Counted from the stretch's first letter, positions 1-9,483 are shown. The stretch: DNA of 64,000 nt from Spongiibacter tropicus DSM 19543 (GCF_000420325.1 NZ_ATUS01000001.1:1740463-1804462); one strand, 5' to 3'. Program-made: numbers and translations. The notes: generated by a model from the sequence alone, not told the origin.

Positions 1-169
1 CGGCGTATTTGTTGGTCAGCGCGGTACCCTGCGCCTGCATAACCCGGGGGCTGGTGTAGTTTTCAGAAGCGATCAGCTCGATATGCTCTTCCTGACGCAC
101 TTCTTCTTCCTGGATTGCAGACCAGATTTCGTCGTCAAAACCGGCAATCGTCATCTCTTTGTTGAACAT
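1..169 (-). CDS. glyA: Serine hydroxymethyltransferase, N-terminal part (cut by window edge)
   Basis: The first 56 codons of a minus-strand gene lie here; the rest is outside the window. The protein opens [16 protein letters not shown] and runs into the very conserved [19 protein letters not shown] stretch of GlyA. GlyA is a cytosolic PLP enzyme that interconverts serine and glycine and supplies methylene-tetrahydrofolate. A purine-rich GGGGGTTCCC sits just upstream of the ATG at 169. Only the amino end is visible, so the active-site lysine cannot be checked. The match to the GlyA N-terminus is close enough that another PLP enzyme is unlikely. Confidence 0.93.
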   Translation of the reverse strand, partial: MFNKEMTIAGFDDEIWSAIQEEEVRQEEHIELIASENYTSPRVMQAQGTALTNKYA

Positions 170-274
170 GGGAACCCCCGAAGGCAGATACAGGCTATGA
201 AAAGCCGCGCATTGTACAATAAACACGCGCGGCGGGCATCGCTTTTACGTGCCCGAAAAGCGGCCGGATGGCCC

Positions 275-592
275 TTACCAGCTCAGCGGCAATCGCTCGC
301 CGATCTGTGACTCCGCCGCCGCATCCAGCAGCTGCTGCAGCGTCTGCTGCTCGCGATTACAGAACCATTGCGTCCCGTCCCAGCTGAAGTGATAGCCCCC
401 GGAGCGCGCCGCCAGCCACAGTTCCTGCGTCGCGGCCTGGCGACTGAAAATCAGCGCGCTGCCGTCGGGACAGCGCAGCGTGAGGACGGTACCGGCGATT
501 TCGCAATCGACATCCGCCTCCAGCTCGTCCACGGCATCTTCAATCGCGTCGTACAGCTCGTCGAGCTGATCGTGAAATTCCACTTCATTCAT
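275..592 (-). CDS. cyaY: Frataxin-like iron-sulfur assembly protein CyaY
   Basis: The product is 105 residues, the normal CyaY length. CyaY is a small cytosolic iron-binding protein that modulates IscS activity during Fe-S cluster assembly. The acidic first helix (MNEVEFHDQLDELYDAIEDA) and the later tryptophans in a SWDGTQWF segment are the family signature. I chose the ATG at 592 because the 29 codons upstream have no frataxin similarity, and an extended -10 element lies at 623-631. The gene is divergent from lptM-lysA, the order known from Pseudomonas and Enterobacteria. Confidence 0.92.
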   Translation of the reverse strand: MNEVEFHDQLDELYDAIEDAVDELEADVDCEIAGTVLTLRCPDGSALIFSRQAATQELWLAARSGGYHFSWDGTQWFCNREQQTLQQLLDAAAESQIGERLPLSW

Positions 593-622
593 TACGGACA
601 ACCCCTGCGTGATGGCGGCGCA

Positions 623-631
623 AGTATAGCA
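623..631 (-). promoter_or_regulatory. Probable extended -10 promoter of cyaY
   Basis: Read on the minus strand the bases are TGCTATACT, an extended -10 element (TGn plus TATACT), about 30 bases upstream of the cyaY ATG. No good -35 hexamer is visible, which is usual for extended -10 promoters. Called from sequence match only. Confidence 0.45.
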
Positions 632-660
632 AGCCAACGGCGTGGAGAACGAGCGCAGCC

Positions 661-690
661 TTAGCATCTGCGCGGCCACACCGCTATACT
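661..690 (+). promoter_or_regulatory. Probable sigma-70 promoter of lptM-lysA
   Basis: TTAGCA and TATACT are separated by 18 bases, and the -10 ends about 29 bases upstream of the lptM ATG. It would drive lptM-lysA, possibly through dapF and DUF484. It lies back to back with the cyaY promoter candidate. Confidence 0.45.
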
Positions 691-718
691 ACGCGCTTCA
701 TTTTCCGGGGTGCTGACC

Positions 719-877
719 ATGGCTTATCGACACGCACGCAAGCTGCTTTCCATTCTGGCGGTGGCGATGTTACTGGTCGCCTGCGGGCAAACCGGGCCAC
801 TGGTGCTGCCCGACGATGCGGCCAACAATGCAGACGGCCCCGATACCGAACAAGCCCCGGCAAACGCCAACGAGTAA
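719..877 (+). CDS. lptM: Small outer-membrane lipoprotein LptM (YifL/LppL type)
   Basis: This 52-residue protein has a basic start, a hydrophobic core (LLSILAVAMLLVA) and a lipobox whose cysteine is followed by GQTGPLVLP. That Cys-Gly-Gln-x-Gly-Pro-Leu start of the mature part is the hallmark of LptM. LptM assists assembly and oxidative maturation of the LptD LPS translocon at the outer membrane. Its place directly before lysA is conserved in Pseudomonas, where it is called lppL. The tail is short, acidic and probably disordered. The stop is 9 bases before the lysA start, so the two are likely cotranscribed. Confidence 0.88.
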   Translation: MAYRHARKLLSILAVAMLLVACGQTGPLVLPDDAANNADGPDTEQAPANANE

Positions 878-886
878 GTACACACT

Positions 887-2137
887 ATGACTGTTTTCCA
901 CTATCAAAGCGGCGAGCTGTTCGCCGAATCCGTTTCGCTGCGCGCTATTGCCGAGCAGTACGGCACCCCCTGTTATGTGTATTCCCGCGCCTATCTGGAG
1001 CAGCGTTTCAGCGAGTACAGCGACGCACTGCAAGGCCAGGACCACCTGGTGTGTTACGCCGTGAAGGCCAACTCCAATATTGCCGTACTCAATGTGCTGG
1101 CCCGCCTCGGCGCCGGCTTTGACATCGTCTCGGTGGGCGAGCTGGAACGCGTACTGGCAGCCGGTGGCCCGGCAGAGCGGGTGGTGTTCTCCGGCGTGGG
1201 CAAAACGGCCGCTGAAATGCGCCGCGCACTGGAAGTGGGTATTTACTGTTTCAATGTCGAGTCAGAAGCCGAACTGGAACGGCTCAACGCCGTGGCGGCC
1301 GAGATGGGCGTGGTGGCGCCGGTGTCGATTCGCGTCAATCCCGATGTCGACGCCAAAACGCACCCCTATATTTCCACCGGCCTGCGCGACAATAAATTCG
1401 GCATTGATATCGCCCGCGCCCCGGAGGTGTACGCCCACGCCGCCAGCCTGTCGAACCTGGCCGTCAAGGGCGTGGACTGCCATATCGGCTCGCAACTCAC
1501 CGACACCAGCCCCTTTCTCGATGCCCTGGACCGCGTACTGATGCTGGTCGACACCCTAGCCGAGCAGGGCATCGATATTGCCCATCTCGACCTTGGCGGC
1601 GGCCTGGGTGTGCGCTACCGCGACGAGCAGCCGCCGTCGACCGGTGACTATATCGCCGCCATCCGCGAGCGACTGGGTGAGCGCCAGGTCAAACTGATGT
1701 TCGAACCGGGTCGGTCGATCACCGCCAATGCCGGCGTATTACTGACGCAGGTGGAGTTCCTCAAACTCAATCCCCACAAGAACTTCGCCATCGTCGACGC
1801 GGCCATGAACGATATGCTGCGCCCGGCACTGTATCAGGCCTGGATGGACCTGCTGCCCGTAGTGCCTCGCAGCAACGGTGAAGCACGCCACTACGACGTG
1901 GTCGGCCCGGTCTGTGAAACCGGCGACTTTATCGCCAAAGATCGCGAGCTGCGCATCGAAAGTGGCGACCTGCTCGCACTGGCCTCCAGCGGCGCCTATG
2001 GATTTACCATGAGTTCCAATTACAATAGCCGAGGACGCGCCGCCGAGGTGATGGTCGACGGAGACCAGCATCACCTGATTCGGGCGCGCGAAACTGTCGC
2101 CGACCTGATGCGTGGCGAAGCCGTTCTGCCGGATTGA
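887..2137 (+). CDS. lysA: Diaminopimelate decarboxylase
   Basis: The 416-residue enzyme catalyses the last step of lysine synthesis, decarboxylation of meso-diaminopimelate to L-lysine, with PLP. The alanine-racemase-like barrel carries the PLP lysine in YAVKANSN (about Lys60). The phosphate-binding GGGLGVRY loop lies in the middle. The C-terminal beta domain has GPVCETGDF, with the substrate-site cysteine near residue 343. The length is normal. The gene stands between lptM and dapF, which makes the substrate of LysA, so this is a DAP/lysine operon. Confidence 0.97.
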   Translation: MTVFHYQSGELFAESVSLRAIAEQYGTPCYVYSRAYLEQRFSEYSDALQGQDHLVCYAVKANSNIAVLNVLARLGAGFDIVSVGELERVLAAGGPAERVVFSGVGKTAAEMRRALEVGIYCFNVESEAELERLNAVAAEMGVVAPVSIRVNPDVDAKTHPYISTGLRDNKFGIDIARAPEVYAHAASLSNLAVKGVDCHIGSQLTDTSPFLDALDRVLMLVDTLAEQGIDIAHLDLGGGLGVRYRDEQPPSTGDYIAAIRERLGERQVKLMFEPGRSITANAGVLLTQVEFLKLNPHKNFAIVDAAMNDMLRPALYQAWMDLLPVVPRSNGEARHYDVVGPVCETGDFIAKDRELRIESGDLLALASSGAYGFTMSSNYNSRGRAAEVMVDGDQHHLIRARETVADLMRGEAVLPD

Positions 2138-2227
2138 TCCGGTAGCTGACTGGCGGCACCGCCGCCAGCAGACCAGGCCCCCGCATCGTTAACAGCGCCA
2201 ACGGCGAGGCGCCGCACAGGACAGACG

Positions 2228-3058
2228 ATGCAGCTACGCTTTACCAAAATGCATGGCCTGGGCAATGACTTCGTAGTGATCGATCTCATTACCCAGCGTT
2301 TCAAGCTCAAGCCCCACCATATTCGCAAAATTGCCGACCGCCATTTTGGCATTGGCTGCGACCAGGTATTGGCGGTGGAAATTCCCTCCCGCCCCGACGT
2401 CGATTTCCGCTACCGCATCTACAATGCCGAGGGCAGTGAAGTAGAGCAATGCGGCAACGGTGCCCGTTGCTTCGCCCGCTTCGTGCGCGACAAACGACTC
2501 ACCGGCAAGCAGCGTATCCGCGTGGAAACCCTGGCGGGCGTCATCGAGCTGGCGATTACCGACAATCGCGACGTGCGCGTAGACATGGGCGAACCGATTC
2601 TCGAACCCGCCAGCATCCCCTTTGCCGCCGAGCAGCAGGCTAACAGCTACCCGCTCGATATTGACGGTGAGCAGTGGCAGGTCGGCGCCGTGTCGATGGG
2701 TAATCCCCACGTGGTCTTGCCGGTGGACAATGTCGATACAGCGCCCGTTGAGCGTGTCGGCCCGATTACCGAGTGCCATCCCCGCTTTCCCCAGAAGGTG
2801 AATGTCGGCTTTATGCAGATTGTCGACCGGCAGAATATTCGCCTTCGGGTGTTCGAGCGCGGGGTGGGCGAAACCCTGGCTTGCGGCACCGGCGCCTGTG
2901 CCGCTGTCGTTTCCGGGATTGTGCAGGGCAAGCTGGACAATACGGTCACCGTCACACTCCCCGGCGGCCAACTGAGCATTCACTGGCCCGGTTCCGGTCA
3001 GCCCGTTATCATGACCGGGCCAGCCACCACGGTGTTTGAAGGACAGATTCAGCTCTGA
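2228..3058 (+). CDS. dapF: Diaminopimelate epimerase
   Basis: The 276-residue cofactor-independent epimerase converts LL-DAP to meso-DAP for peptidoglycan and lysine. The catalytic cysteine pair is visible: Cys75 in EQCGNGARC and Cys219 in [10 protein letters not shown], one in each of the two pseudo-symmetric halves. The N-terminus [19 protein letters not shown] is typical. A 90-base gap separates it from lysA, and DUF484 follows after 32 bases. Confidence 0.97.
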   Translation: MQLRFTKMHGLGNDFVVIDLITQRFKLKPHHIRKIADRHFGIGCDQVLAVEIPSRPDVDFRYRIYNAEGSEVEQCGNGARCFARFVRDKRLTGKQRIRVETLAGVIELAITDNRDVRVDMGEPILEPASIPFAAEQQANSYPLDIDGEQWQVGAVSMGNPHVVLPVDNVDTAPVERVGPITECHPRFPQKVNVGFMQIVDRQNIRLRVFERGVGETLACGTGACAAVVSGIVQGKLDNTVTVTLPGGQLSIHWPGSGQPVIMTGPATTVFEGQIQL

Positions 3059-3090
3059 GCCCAACACCCAAGCAGCGACAAGGACATTAC

Positions 3091-3798
3091 GTGGACACAG
3101 CAAAACCCGGTCAAGACAGCCAGCCCAGCGAAGAAGCCGTGGCCCGCTACCTGCGCAATCACCCCGGCTTTTTTCTGAATAATGAAGATCTGCTGGCCGA
3201 CCTGAAATTGGCCCATAACAGCGGTCGCGCCGTCAGTCTGTTGGAGCGCCAGGTGGAAGTGCTGCGCGAGCGCAACATGGATATGCGTGCTCGTCTCAGT
3301 AATCTGCTGGACAATGCGCAACACAACGACACCATTTTTGAACGCAGTAAATCGCTGATTCTCGGCATGCTGGAAGCCCGACGCCCGGAGGAACTGAGCA
3401 ACACCCTCTGCCGGCGCTTGGTCAGTGACTTCGAGCGCGTGGACTACGCCAGCCTGACGCTGTTCGGCGACCCCTCAAAAATGGGCAGCAGCCAGTTGCG
3501 GGTGGTCAGCCCGGAACACGCCCATCAAGAAATCGGCCACTTGCTGCGCGGCGGCAAAGGCGTATGCGGGGTGTTGCGTGGCGAAGAATTGAAGTTCCTG
3601 TTCGGCCAGCACGCCGACCATATTGGTTCAGCGGCGCTAATGCCGATTCGTCCGGGCAATGTCGATGGCGTGCTCGCGATTGCCAGCAAAGATCCCCAAC
3701 ACTTCAAATCCAGCATGGGCACCCTGTTCCTCGACTATATTGCCGAGGTCATCAACCGGGTACTGCCGCGCCTGATGCGCGGGCCGTTTGGCAATTAA
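3091..3798 (+). CDS. DUF484 family protein
   Basis: This 235-residue protein belongs to the DUF484 family (YigA in E. coli), conserved between dapF and xerC in gammaproteobacteria. It has an N-terminal helical, coiled-coil-like part with LRNHPGFFLNNEDLLADL, followed by a GAF-like domain. Its biochemical function is unknown to me. The start is a GTG preceded by AAGGA. Usually xerC follows; here the next gene is ftsX on the opposite strand, ending 15 bases away, so the usual neighbourhood is broken at this point. Confidence 0.9.
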   Translation: MDTAKPGQDSQPSEEAVARYLRNHPGFFLNNEDLLADLKLAHNSGRAVSLLERQVEVLRERNMDMRARLSNLLDNAQHNDTIFERSKSLILGMLEARRPEELSNTLCRRLVSDFERVDYASLTLFGDPSKMGSSQLRVVSPEHAHQEIGHLLRGGKGVCGVLRGEELKFLFGQHADHIGSAALMPIRPGNVDGVLAIASKDPQHFKSSMGTLFLDYIAEVINRVLPRLMRGPFGN

Positions 3799-3813
3799 AG
3801 AAACGTAGGCGCG

Positions 3814-4863
3814 CTATTTCGGCTCGATGGCGCGCAGCTCTCGCCCCACCACCAACATCGCGCCCAGCAAACCCAGTGCGGCGGCACTGAACCACATCAG
3901 CAAGGTGTCACCAATACCCAGCCCCAGCAGGGTGTAATCACTGCCGTAAAGCCCCGCCAGCTGCCGCACCGGACCGCCCAACCACAGCAGGCAGCCGACC
4001 AACATCACCCAGGCCAGCAGGCCGCCAAACAGCCCGTACCAGAAGCCCATATAGAGGAAGGGGCGGCGGACAAAGGCATTGGTGCCGCCCACCAGCTTTA
4101 CGACCAGAATTTCATCCCGGCGGTTTTCGATCGCCAGCTTGATGGTGTTGCCAACAATCAGCAGCACCCCCGCCGCCAGCATGATCGCCAGCGCCAGCGT
4201 GACCCGGCGACTGATTTCCGTAATCTGTCCCAGGCGCTGTAACCACTCCATATCCAGCTTAACCAAGTCAGCTTCAGGCAACTCCGCCAGGGCATCGCGC
4301 AGGGCATTGACCTGTTCTGGCTGGCTGTTCGCCGGGCTCGGACTGAGCACAATCAGACCCGGCAAGGGATTACTGTCTAGCTGATCCAGCACCTCACCAA
4401 AGCCGGAGCGATCGCGGAATTCCTCCAGCGCTGCGGCGGGAGAAATGTATTCCGCCGAGGCAATATCGTCGCGGTTCGCCAACCGGGCACGCAGCTCTTC
4501 CGCTGCCCGGTCATCGACGCTGAACTTGAGAAACAGCGACAGGCGGGCGGCACCATCCCAACCCTGACTCACCGACTCCACATTGTTTAAGCCCACATAC
4601 AGCCCTGCGGGCAACACCATGGCTATCGCGATCACCAGCGTGGTCATCAGCGTTGCCAGGGGGCGACGCAACAGGCGACGCAGGCTGTCCAGCGCCACCT
4701 GCTGGTGATGACTGCGGTAGCTTTGCCACTGGTCACTGACCTTGGCACGGTGCTTTTTGGCCCCCGCACGCTCGCGGCGCACTGGCTTGTCGGGGTTTTG
4801 TAATTTCTCCAATCGCCGCTTGGCAGGACGTCGGCTGGCGCCGCTGGGCTTAGAGGGACTCAT
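3814..4863 (-). CDS. ftsX: Cell division ABC transporter permease FtsX
   Basis: The 349-residue inner-membrane protein partners FtsE and transmits its ATPase cycle to periplasmic amidase activators at the septum. The first 60 residues are a basic cytoplasmic extension rich in Lys and Arg. Then come a membrane segment (LATLMTTLVIAIAMVLPAG), a periplasmic domain of roughly 110 residues and three C-terminal membrane segments. It overlaps the end of ftsE by 14 bases, so translation is coupled. rpoH, which often follows ftsX, is absent here. Confidence 0.94.
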   Translation of the reverse strand: MSPSKPSGASRRPAKRRLEKLQNPDKPVRRERAGAKKHRAKVSDQWQSYRSHHQQVALDSLRRLLRRPLATLMTTLVIAIAMVLPAGLYVGLNNVESVSQGWDGAARLSLFLKFSVDDRAAEELRARLANRDDIASAEYISPAAALEEFRDRSGFGEVLDQLDSNPLPGLIVLSPSPANSQPEQVNALRDALAELPEADLVKLDMEWLQRLGQITEISRRVTLALAIMLAAGVLLIVGNTIKLAIENRRDEILVVKLVGGTNAFVRRPFLYMGFWYGLFGGLLAWVMLVGCLLWLGGPVRQLAGLYGSDYTLLGLGIGDTLLMWFSAAALGLLGAMLVVGRELRAIEPK

Positions 4864-5530
4864 CGTCGCTCCCTCCTGCGTTTAGCAGGCGGCCATTGCG
4901 CAGGCTGAGCAATTTGTAGGGCATGCGGGCGATCAGCGACAGATCGTGGGTGGCGATCAACACGGTCACGCCAACCTGATTGAACTGTTCGAACAGATGC
5001 ATGATTTCCGCCGACAACTGCGGATCGAGGTTACCGGTCGGTTCGTCGGCCAGCAGTAGCTTGGGCTTATTTACCACCGCGCGCGCGATACCAACGCGCT
5101 GCTGTTCACCGCCCGACAGAGTAATCGGATTCTGCCGCTCCTTGTCCAGCAGGCCGACCTTATCCAGCGCGGCGCGCACCCGGCGCCCCACATCGCGGTG
5201 ACCATAACCGGCGATAATCAGTGGCAATGCGACGTTGTCGAACACGCTGCGATCAAACAGCAACTGGTGATTCTGAAAGACCACGCCGACCTTGCGACGC
5301 AGTTCGGGGATTTTACGGGCGGGCAGGGTGGAGACATTGCGACCATCGATCAGTACCTGACCACTGCTGGCCCGCTCCATCACCATAATCAGTTTGAGCA
5401 GGGTACTCTTCCCGGCGCCACTGTGGCCAGTCAGAAAACGCATATCGCCGTGGGGCATGTGGAAGCTGAGCTGATTCAGCGCCTCATGACCGCCGGGATA
5501 GCGTTTGCAGACCTGCTCAAATTGAATCAT
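4850..5530 (-). CDS. ftsE: Cell division ATP-binding protein FtsE
   Basis: The 226-residue ABC ATPase has Walker [10 protein letters not shown], signature [14 protein letters not shown] and Walker [13 protein letters not shown]. It energises FtsX at the division septum. I placed the start at the ATG at 5530 (protein beginning MIQFEQV) because it forms an ATGA overlap with the ftsY stop and matches the family N-terminus; an in-frame start 15 bases upstream is possible. The ftsY-ftsE-ftsX order is widely conserved. Confidence 0.95.
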   Translation of the reverse strand: MIQFEQVCKRYPGGHEALNQLSFHMPHGDMRFLTGHSGAGKSTLLKLIMVMERASSGQVLIDGRNVSTLPARKIPELRRKVGVVFQNHQLLFDRSVFDNVALPLIIAGYGHRDVGRRVRAALDKVGLLDKERQNPITLSGGEQQRVGIARAVVNKPKLLLADEPTGNLDPQLSAEIMHLFEQFNQVGVTVLIATHDLSLIARMPYKLLSLRNGRLLNAGGSDDESL

Positions 5531-6645
5531 TGCTTGCGTTGCCACCCGAACAAGGCACCGACAAATTCATCGGCGCGGAAAGGACGCAGATCGAGAATGC
5601 CTTCACCCACACCGATAAAGCGGATAGGCAGTCCCAACTGCTTGGAGATAGCAAATACAATACCGCCTTTCGCGGTGCCATCAAGCTTGGTGAGCGTTAA
5701 GCCGGTCACACCCACAGCTTCCTTGAAGTGTTTCGCCTGAGACAGGGCGTTCTGCCCGGTGCCCGCATCCAGCACCAGCATCACCTCGTGGGGCGCATCG
5801 GGGTCGAGCTTTTTGAGCACGCGCACCACTTTTTTCAGCTCTTCCATCAGATTGTCTTTGTTGTGCAGACGTCCGGCGGTGTCGGCAATCAGCACGTCCA
5901 CATTGCGGGACTTGGCCGCCTGCAGGGCATCGTAGAGCACCGAGGCGCTGTCGGCACCGGTGTGCTGAGCAATCACCGGCACGTCATTGCGCTCACCCCA
6001 GACCTGCAACTGCTCTACCGCTGCCGCGCGGAAGGTATCGCCTGCAGCCAGCATCACCGAGCGGCCGCCGGCCTGAAACTGCTTCGCCAGCTTGCCGATG
6101 GTGGTGGTTTTACCCACACCGTTTACACCCACCATCAAAATCACGTAGGGGGTTTGCTGCTCGGGGATCACCAGTTCCTGTTCCGCAGGCTCCAGCAGCA
6201 CGCGCAGTTCTTCCTGCAAAGCCACATACAGCGCTTCGGGGTTATCCAGTTCCTTGCGAGACATACGCCGGGTAAGGTTGCCGATAATTTCACTGGTGGC
6301 GTCCACGCCCACATCAGCCATCAGCAGATGGGTTTCAATCTCTTCCAGCAGCTCATCGTCGATTTCCTTGCGGCCCAGAAACAGATTGGCCATACCTTCG
6401 CCAAGCTGGGCGCCGGTTTTGCTGAGCCCTTCTTTAAACTTGACCAGCAGCGAGGCCTGCTCCTCGGGTGACAGCTCGATGTGCTGCCAGGGGGCAATTT
6501 CTTCGTCGGCAATAAAACCTTCCGCCGCGGCAAGGTCTTCCTCCGAGCCCATGAAGGACTCTTTGAAGCGGGTAAAAAAGCTCTTTTTCTTGGGTGCGGA
6601 GGCATTTTCGGCGTCGTCGACACCTGGCTTGTCGTTCTCGGTCAT
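5527..6645 (-). CDS. ftsY: Signal recognition particle receptor FtsY
   Basis: The 372-residue GTPase receives SRP-ribosome complexes at the inner membrane. It has an acidic N-terminal A domain (to about residue 60), the four-helix N domain, and the G domain with P-loop GVNGVGKTTT near residues 172-182, DTAGR, and TKLDGTAKGG close to the C-terminus. The A domain is short compared with E. coli. It is the first gene of ftsY-ftsE-ftsX and is divergent from rsmD, a conserved arrangement. Confidence 0.96.
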   Translation of the reverse strand: MTENDKPGVDDAENASAPKKKSFFTRFKESFMGSEEDLAAAEGFIADEEIAPWQHIELSPEEQASLLVKFKEGLSKTGAQLGEGMANLFLGRKEIDDELLEEIETHLLMADVGVDATSEIIGNLTRRMSRKELDNPEALYVALQEELRVLLEPAEQELVIPEQQTPYVILMVGVNGVGKTTTIGKLAKQFQAGGRSVMLAAGDTFRAAAVEQLQVWGERNDVPVIAQHTGADSASVLYDALQAAKSRNVDVLIADTAGRLHNKDNLMEELKKVVRVLKKLDPDAPHEVMLVLDAGTGQNALSQAKHFKEAVGVTGLTLTKLDGTAKGGIVFAISKQLGLPIRFIGVGEGILDLRPFRADEFVGALFGWQRKQ

Positions 6646-6747
6646 GGGGCTCTGGTTTACAGCGAAAAGAAAAGCCGTATCCTACCACTTCTCAGCGCCA
6701 ACTGAGTAATCAGCCCGGCGACCGCCGCGAACGATTCAAGGAATACC

Positions 6748-7350
6748 ATGCCCCGTCGACGCCCCAAGGCCACGCCACACTCCCCGGATCGCCGCGACGG
6801 CGAGGTGCGCATCATTGGCGGCCAGTGGCGCAGCCGAAAACTGCCGTTTCAAAGCGCCGACGGGCTGCGGCCCAGCAGTGACCGACTGCGGGAAACCTTG
6901 TTCAACTGGTTGAGCCCCTATCTTGGCGGCGCGCGCTGTCTGGATCTGTTCGCGGGCAGCGGCGCACTGGGACTGGAAGCGCTGAGCCGGGGCGCGGCGC
7001 ACTGCGATTTCGTGGAGAAAAACCCCGGCAGTGCCGAACAGATTCGCCGCCACCTGCACACGCTGCAATGCGAGGATGGCAGCGTGCACGGCCGCAGCGC
7101 CGAGAGTTATCTGAAAGTGGCCGATGGCGGCTGGCACATTGTGTTTCTCGACCCACCTTTCAAGCAGTCGCTGCTGCCCATTGCTGTGGAAGCACTGAAA
7201 GGGAAACTGGCGGAAGACGCACTGATTTATGTGGAAACGGCCAAAGGGGAAGCCTTTGTTCCCCCGAACGACTGGCAGGAGCACCGTCACAAAAGTGCCG
7301 GTCAAGTGGAGTATCGCCTCTACCGCCTGAGTCCTGACGAGACTGACTAG
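6748..7350 (+). CDS. rsmD: 16S rRNA (guanine966-N2)-methyltransferase RsmD
   Basis: The 200-residue SAM-dependent methyltransferase has the RIIGGQWR start motif, the SAM-binding LDLFAGSGALGLEALSRG loop and the catalytic DPPF motif at about Asp135. It methylates G966 of 16S rRNA on assembled 30S particles. It is divergent from ftsY, as in many gammaproteobacteria. Its stop codon overlaps the trkH stop on the other strand. Confidence 0.95.
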   Translation: MPRRRPKATPHSPDRRDGEVRIIGGQWRSRKLPFQSADGLRPSSDRLRETLFNWLSPYLGGARCLDLFAGSGALGLEALSRGAAHCDFVEKNPGSAEQIRRHLHTLQCEDGSVHGRSAESYLKVADGGWHIVFLDPPFKQSLLPIAVEALKGKLAEDALIYVETAKGEAFVPPNDWQEHRHKSAGQVEYRLYRLSPDETD

Positions 7351-8813
7351 CCGCGCCAGAAGGCAGGGGTCAGCAGCACCAACAGGGTGATGAATTCCAG
7401 TCGTCCCAGCAACATCCCCACACTGAGAATCCACTTGCTGGCATCGCTGAGACTGGCAAAGTTGCCCGCCGGGCCAATCAACTCACCCAGCCCCGGCCCC
7501 ACATTCATCAATGCGGTACTGGCACCGGTCAGCGCCGTATCGAAGTCGACGCCACTCAAGCTGAGCAGCAAAGTAATCACCAGCAGGCTGATCAGCATCA
7601 CAAACAGATAGGCCACCGACGACAGCAGAATGGCATCATCCACTTTGCGTCCGTTATAACGCCGCTGGACGATGGCGCGGGGATGCAGTGCCCGTTGAAA
7701 ACTCTCTTTCATGCTGATGGCCAGCAACTGAAAACGGAACATCTTCACGCCGCCACTGGTAGAACCGGAACAGCCGCCGAGGAAGGTTGCAAAGAAAAAC
7801 AGCGCCGCCGCGAAGGGCCCCCAATGGCTGTAGTCACCACTGGCAAAGCCGGTAGTGCTGATCACCGACACCAGATTGAAGGTCGACAGGGTCAATGCCT
7901 CGAGCGGCGGCTGATGATTCAGGGCAATCTGATACACACTGAGCACCAGACTGGCAGCCACCACCAGCATGACAAAACCCCGTAGCTGCTGGTCCTTCCA
8001 GAACAGCCAGCGGCGATGCGCCAGCGATTGCACATACAGACTGAAAGGCAGGGCGCCAAGCAGCATGAACACCACTGCCACCCAATGCGTTGACAGCCGA
8101 TCGAACTGAGCAAAGGAACTGTCGGAGGTGGAGAAGCCGCCGGTTGAGACTGTCGTCATCGCGTGATTGATGGCGTGAAAGCCGTCCATGCCGGTATACA
8201 GGAAGGCCAGGGTACACAGACCCGTCATCGCGATATACAGATAGATAATCCGGCTGATCATACTCTTGGCACGGGGCAGCGCTTTATCGGACCAGTCCGA
8301 CGACTCCGTCTGGAACAGACGCATACCGCCGACCCGCAGAAAAGGCAGGATTGCCACAGCCATCGCAATCACCCCAAGACCGCCGATCCATTGCAGCAGC
8401 GATCGCCACAGCAGCACATCAGCGGCCATGCCATCCAGCCCGGTCAGCACGGTGGACCCCGTCGTGGTAAGGCCGGAAACCGACTCAAACACCGCATCGC
8501 TGACACTCAGAGTAGTTTCCGTTAACAGCAGCGGCAGCGCACCGAGACCCGACATTGCCAGCCAGCTCAGGCTGGTGATCAAAAACATGTGACGGGGCGT
8601 GAGCGCGGTAATCTGAAAATTCCAGCTCGCCATGGTGCCGCTCAGCGCCAGGCTCTCACAGATCAGCAGCACGGCCGCATAGGCGCTGCCATTTTCACTG
8701 CCGTCGAGAATCGCCATGGCCAGCGGCACCAGCAGTGCCAGGCCGAATACCGCTACCGTGAAGCTGCAGACCTTGATGACCGGCATCCACAGCTGGCGGC
8801 TTCCCATCACCAA
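7347..8813 (-). CDS. trkH: TrkH-family potassium uptake channel subunit
   Basis: About 488 residues with many hydrophobic segments and repeated selectivity-filter-like loops, for example LTTTGSTVLTG, VSTGGFSTSD, ISTTGFASGD and LMNVGPGLGE. This is the Trk/Ktr superfamily pattern of four pore-loop repeats. TrkH forms the K+ channel that works with cytosolic TrkA. No trkA is in this window. The start is uncertain: TTG at 8813 has the best-spaced AGGGAG, but GTG 8810 or ATG 8807 are possible. It follows the DUF502 gene closely. Confidence 0.9.
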   Translation of the reverse strand: MVMGSRQLWMPVIKVCSFTVAVFGLALLVPLAMAILDGSENGSAYAAVLLICESLALSGTMASWNFQITALTPRHMFLITSLSWLAMSGLGALPLLLTETTLSVSDAVFESVSGLTTTGSTVLTGLDGMAADVLLWRSLLQWIGGLGVIAMAVAILPFLRVGGMRLFQTESSDWSDKALPRAKSMISRIIYLYIAMTGLCTLAFLYTGMDGFHAINHAMTTVSTGGFSTSDSSFAQFDRLSTHWVAVVFMLLGALPFSLYVQSLAHRRWLFWKDQQLRGFVMLVVAASLVLSVYQIALNHQPPLEALTLSTFNLVSVISTTGFASGDYSHWGPFAAALFFFATFLGGCSGSTSGGVKMFRFQLLAISMKESFQRALHPRAIVQRRYNGRKVDDAILLSSVAYLFVMLISLLVITLLLSLSGVDFDTALTGASTALMNVGPGLGELIGPAGNFASLSDASKWILSVGMLLGRLEFITLLVLLTPAFWRG

Positions 8814-8817
8814 TGGT

Positions 8818-9483
8818 CTATGCTCCCTGCTCGCGATCGGCGCTCAAGCGCGGGCTTCCTGTATCGAGCGGCTCACGACAAATACCCAGTTCAGCGGAGC
8901 CCGCACCACAGGCAATAATCGACTTAAATGCGACATCCAGCTTGATATCGGGTCGCGGCACCACGCACTCCGGCGGCAGATGGTAGATAAAGCCCGAAGT
9001 CGGGTTGGGGCCGGTGGGCACAAACACGCTGAACCAGCCGTTGTCGTGCCGACTGGTAATAATGGCCGTTACCCGCGCCGGATTATCCACACCGTAGAGT
9101 TGCACCACGGCCACTTCCCCTTTGGTAAAGGGGGAATTTTTATCGCCGCCAAAGACCTGCTGAATAATGTCGCGAATCAACCGATAGCCCGGCGCAAAAC
9201 GCGACAGGTGGCTGTCGATGAAATTCTGGGCAAAGCGCCCTGCACTGGTCGCTACCACCGTACCCACCAGAAAGCAGGCAAACAGGATCACGATGATGAC
9301 CAGCAGATCCACCAGCAGCGGCGGCGCACCACTGAGTTTAACCAGCGGCCCGGTGAGCGGGGCGATAAGACTCTGTACGGCATTAACCGCCCATCGCATT
9401 GCCAGCAGCAGAATAATAATCGGCGCGATAACCAAAATACCGCCGAGAAACGACTGGCCGATAAACTGTTTGAACTTGTTCAT
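8818..9483 (-). CDS. DUF502 family membrane protein
   Basis: The 221-residue protein has two N-terminal membrane segments (FLGGILVIAPIIILLLAMRW and LLVDLLVIIVILFACFLVGTVVAT), then a soluble domain with VQLYGVDNPARVTAIIT and FVPTGPNPTSGF. These motifs define DUF502, a conserved inner-membrane family of unknown function related to plant COV proteins. It is read in the same direction as trkH and ends a few bases before it, suggesting cotranscription; a role in K+ transport would be guesswork. Confidence 0.85.
   Translation of the reverse strand: MNKFKQFIGQSFLGGILVIAPIIILLLAMRWAVNAVQSLIAPLTGPLVKLSGAPPLLVDLLVIIVILFACFLVGTVVATSAGRFAQNFIDSHLSRFAPGYRLIRDIIQQVFGGDKNSPFTKGEVAVVQLYGVDNPARVTAIITSRHDNGWFSVFVPTGPNPTSGFIYHLPPECVVPRPDIKLDVAFKSIIACGAGSAELGICREPLDTGSPRLSADREQGA

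Noticed and set aside
2234-3103. A 289-codon minus-strand frame opposite dapF
   Set aside because: dapF on the plus strand has both catalytic cysteines and full family similarity, so the antisense frame is a shadow.
5728-6471. A long plus-strand frame opposite ftsY
   Set aside because: It lies wholly within ftsY, whose GTPase motifs are clear; the antisense product is rich in His and Gln with no domain.
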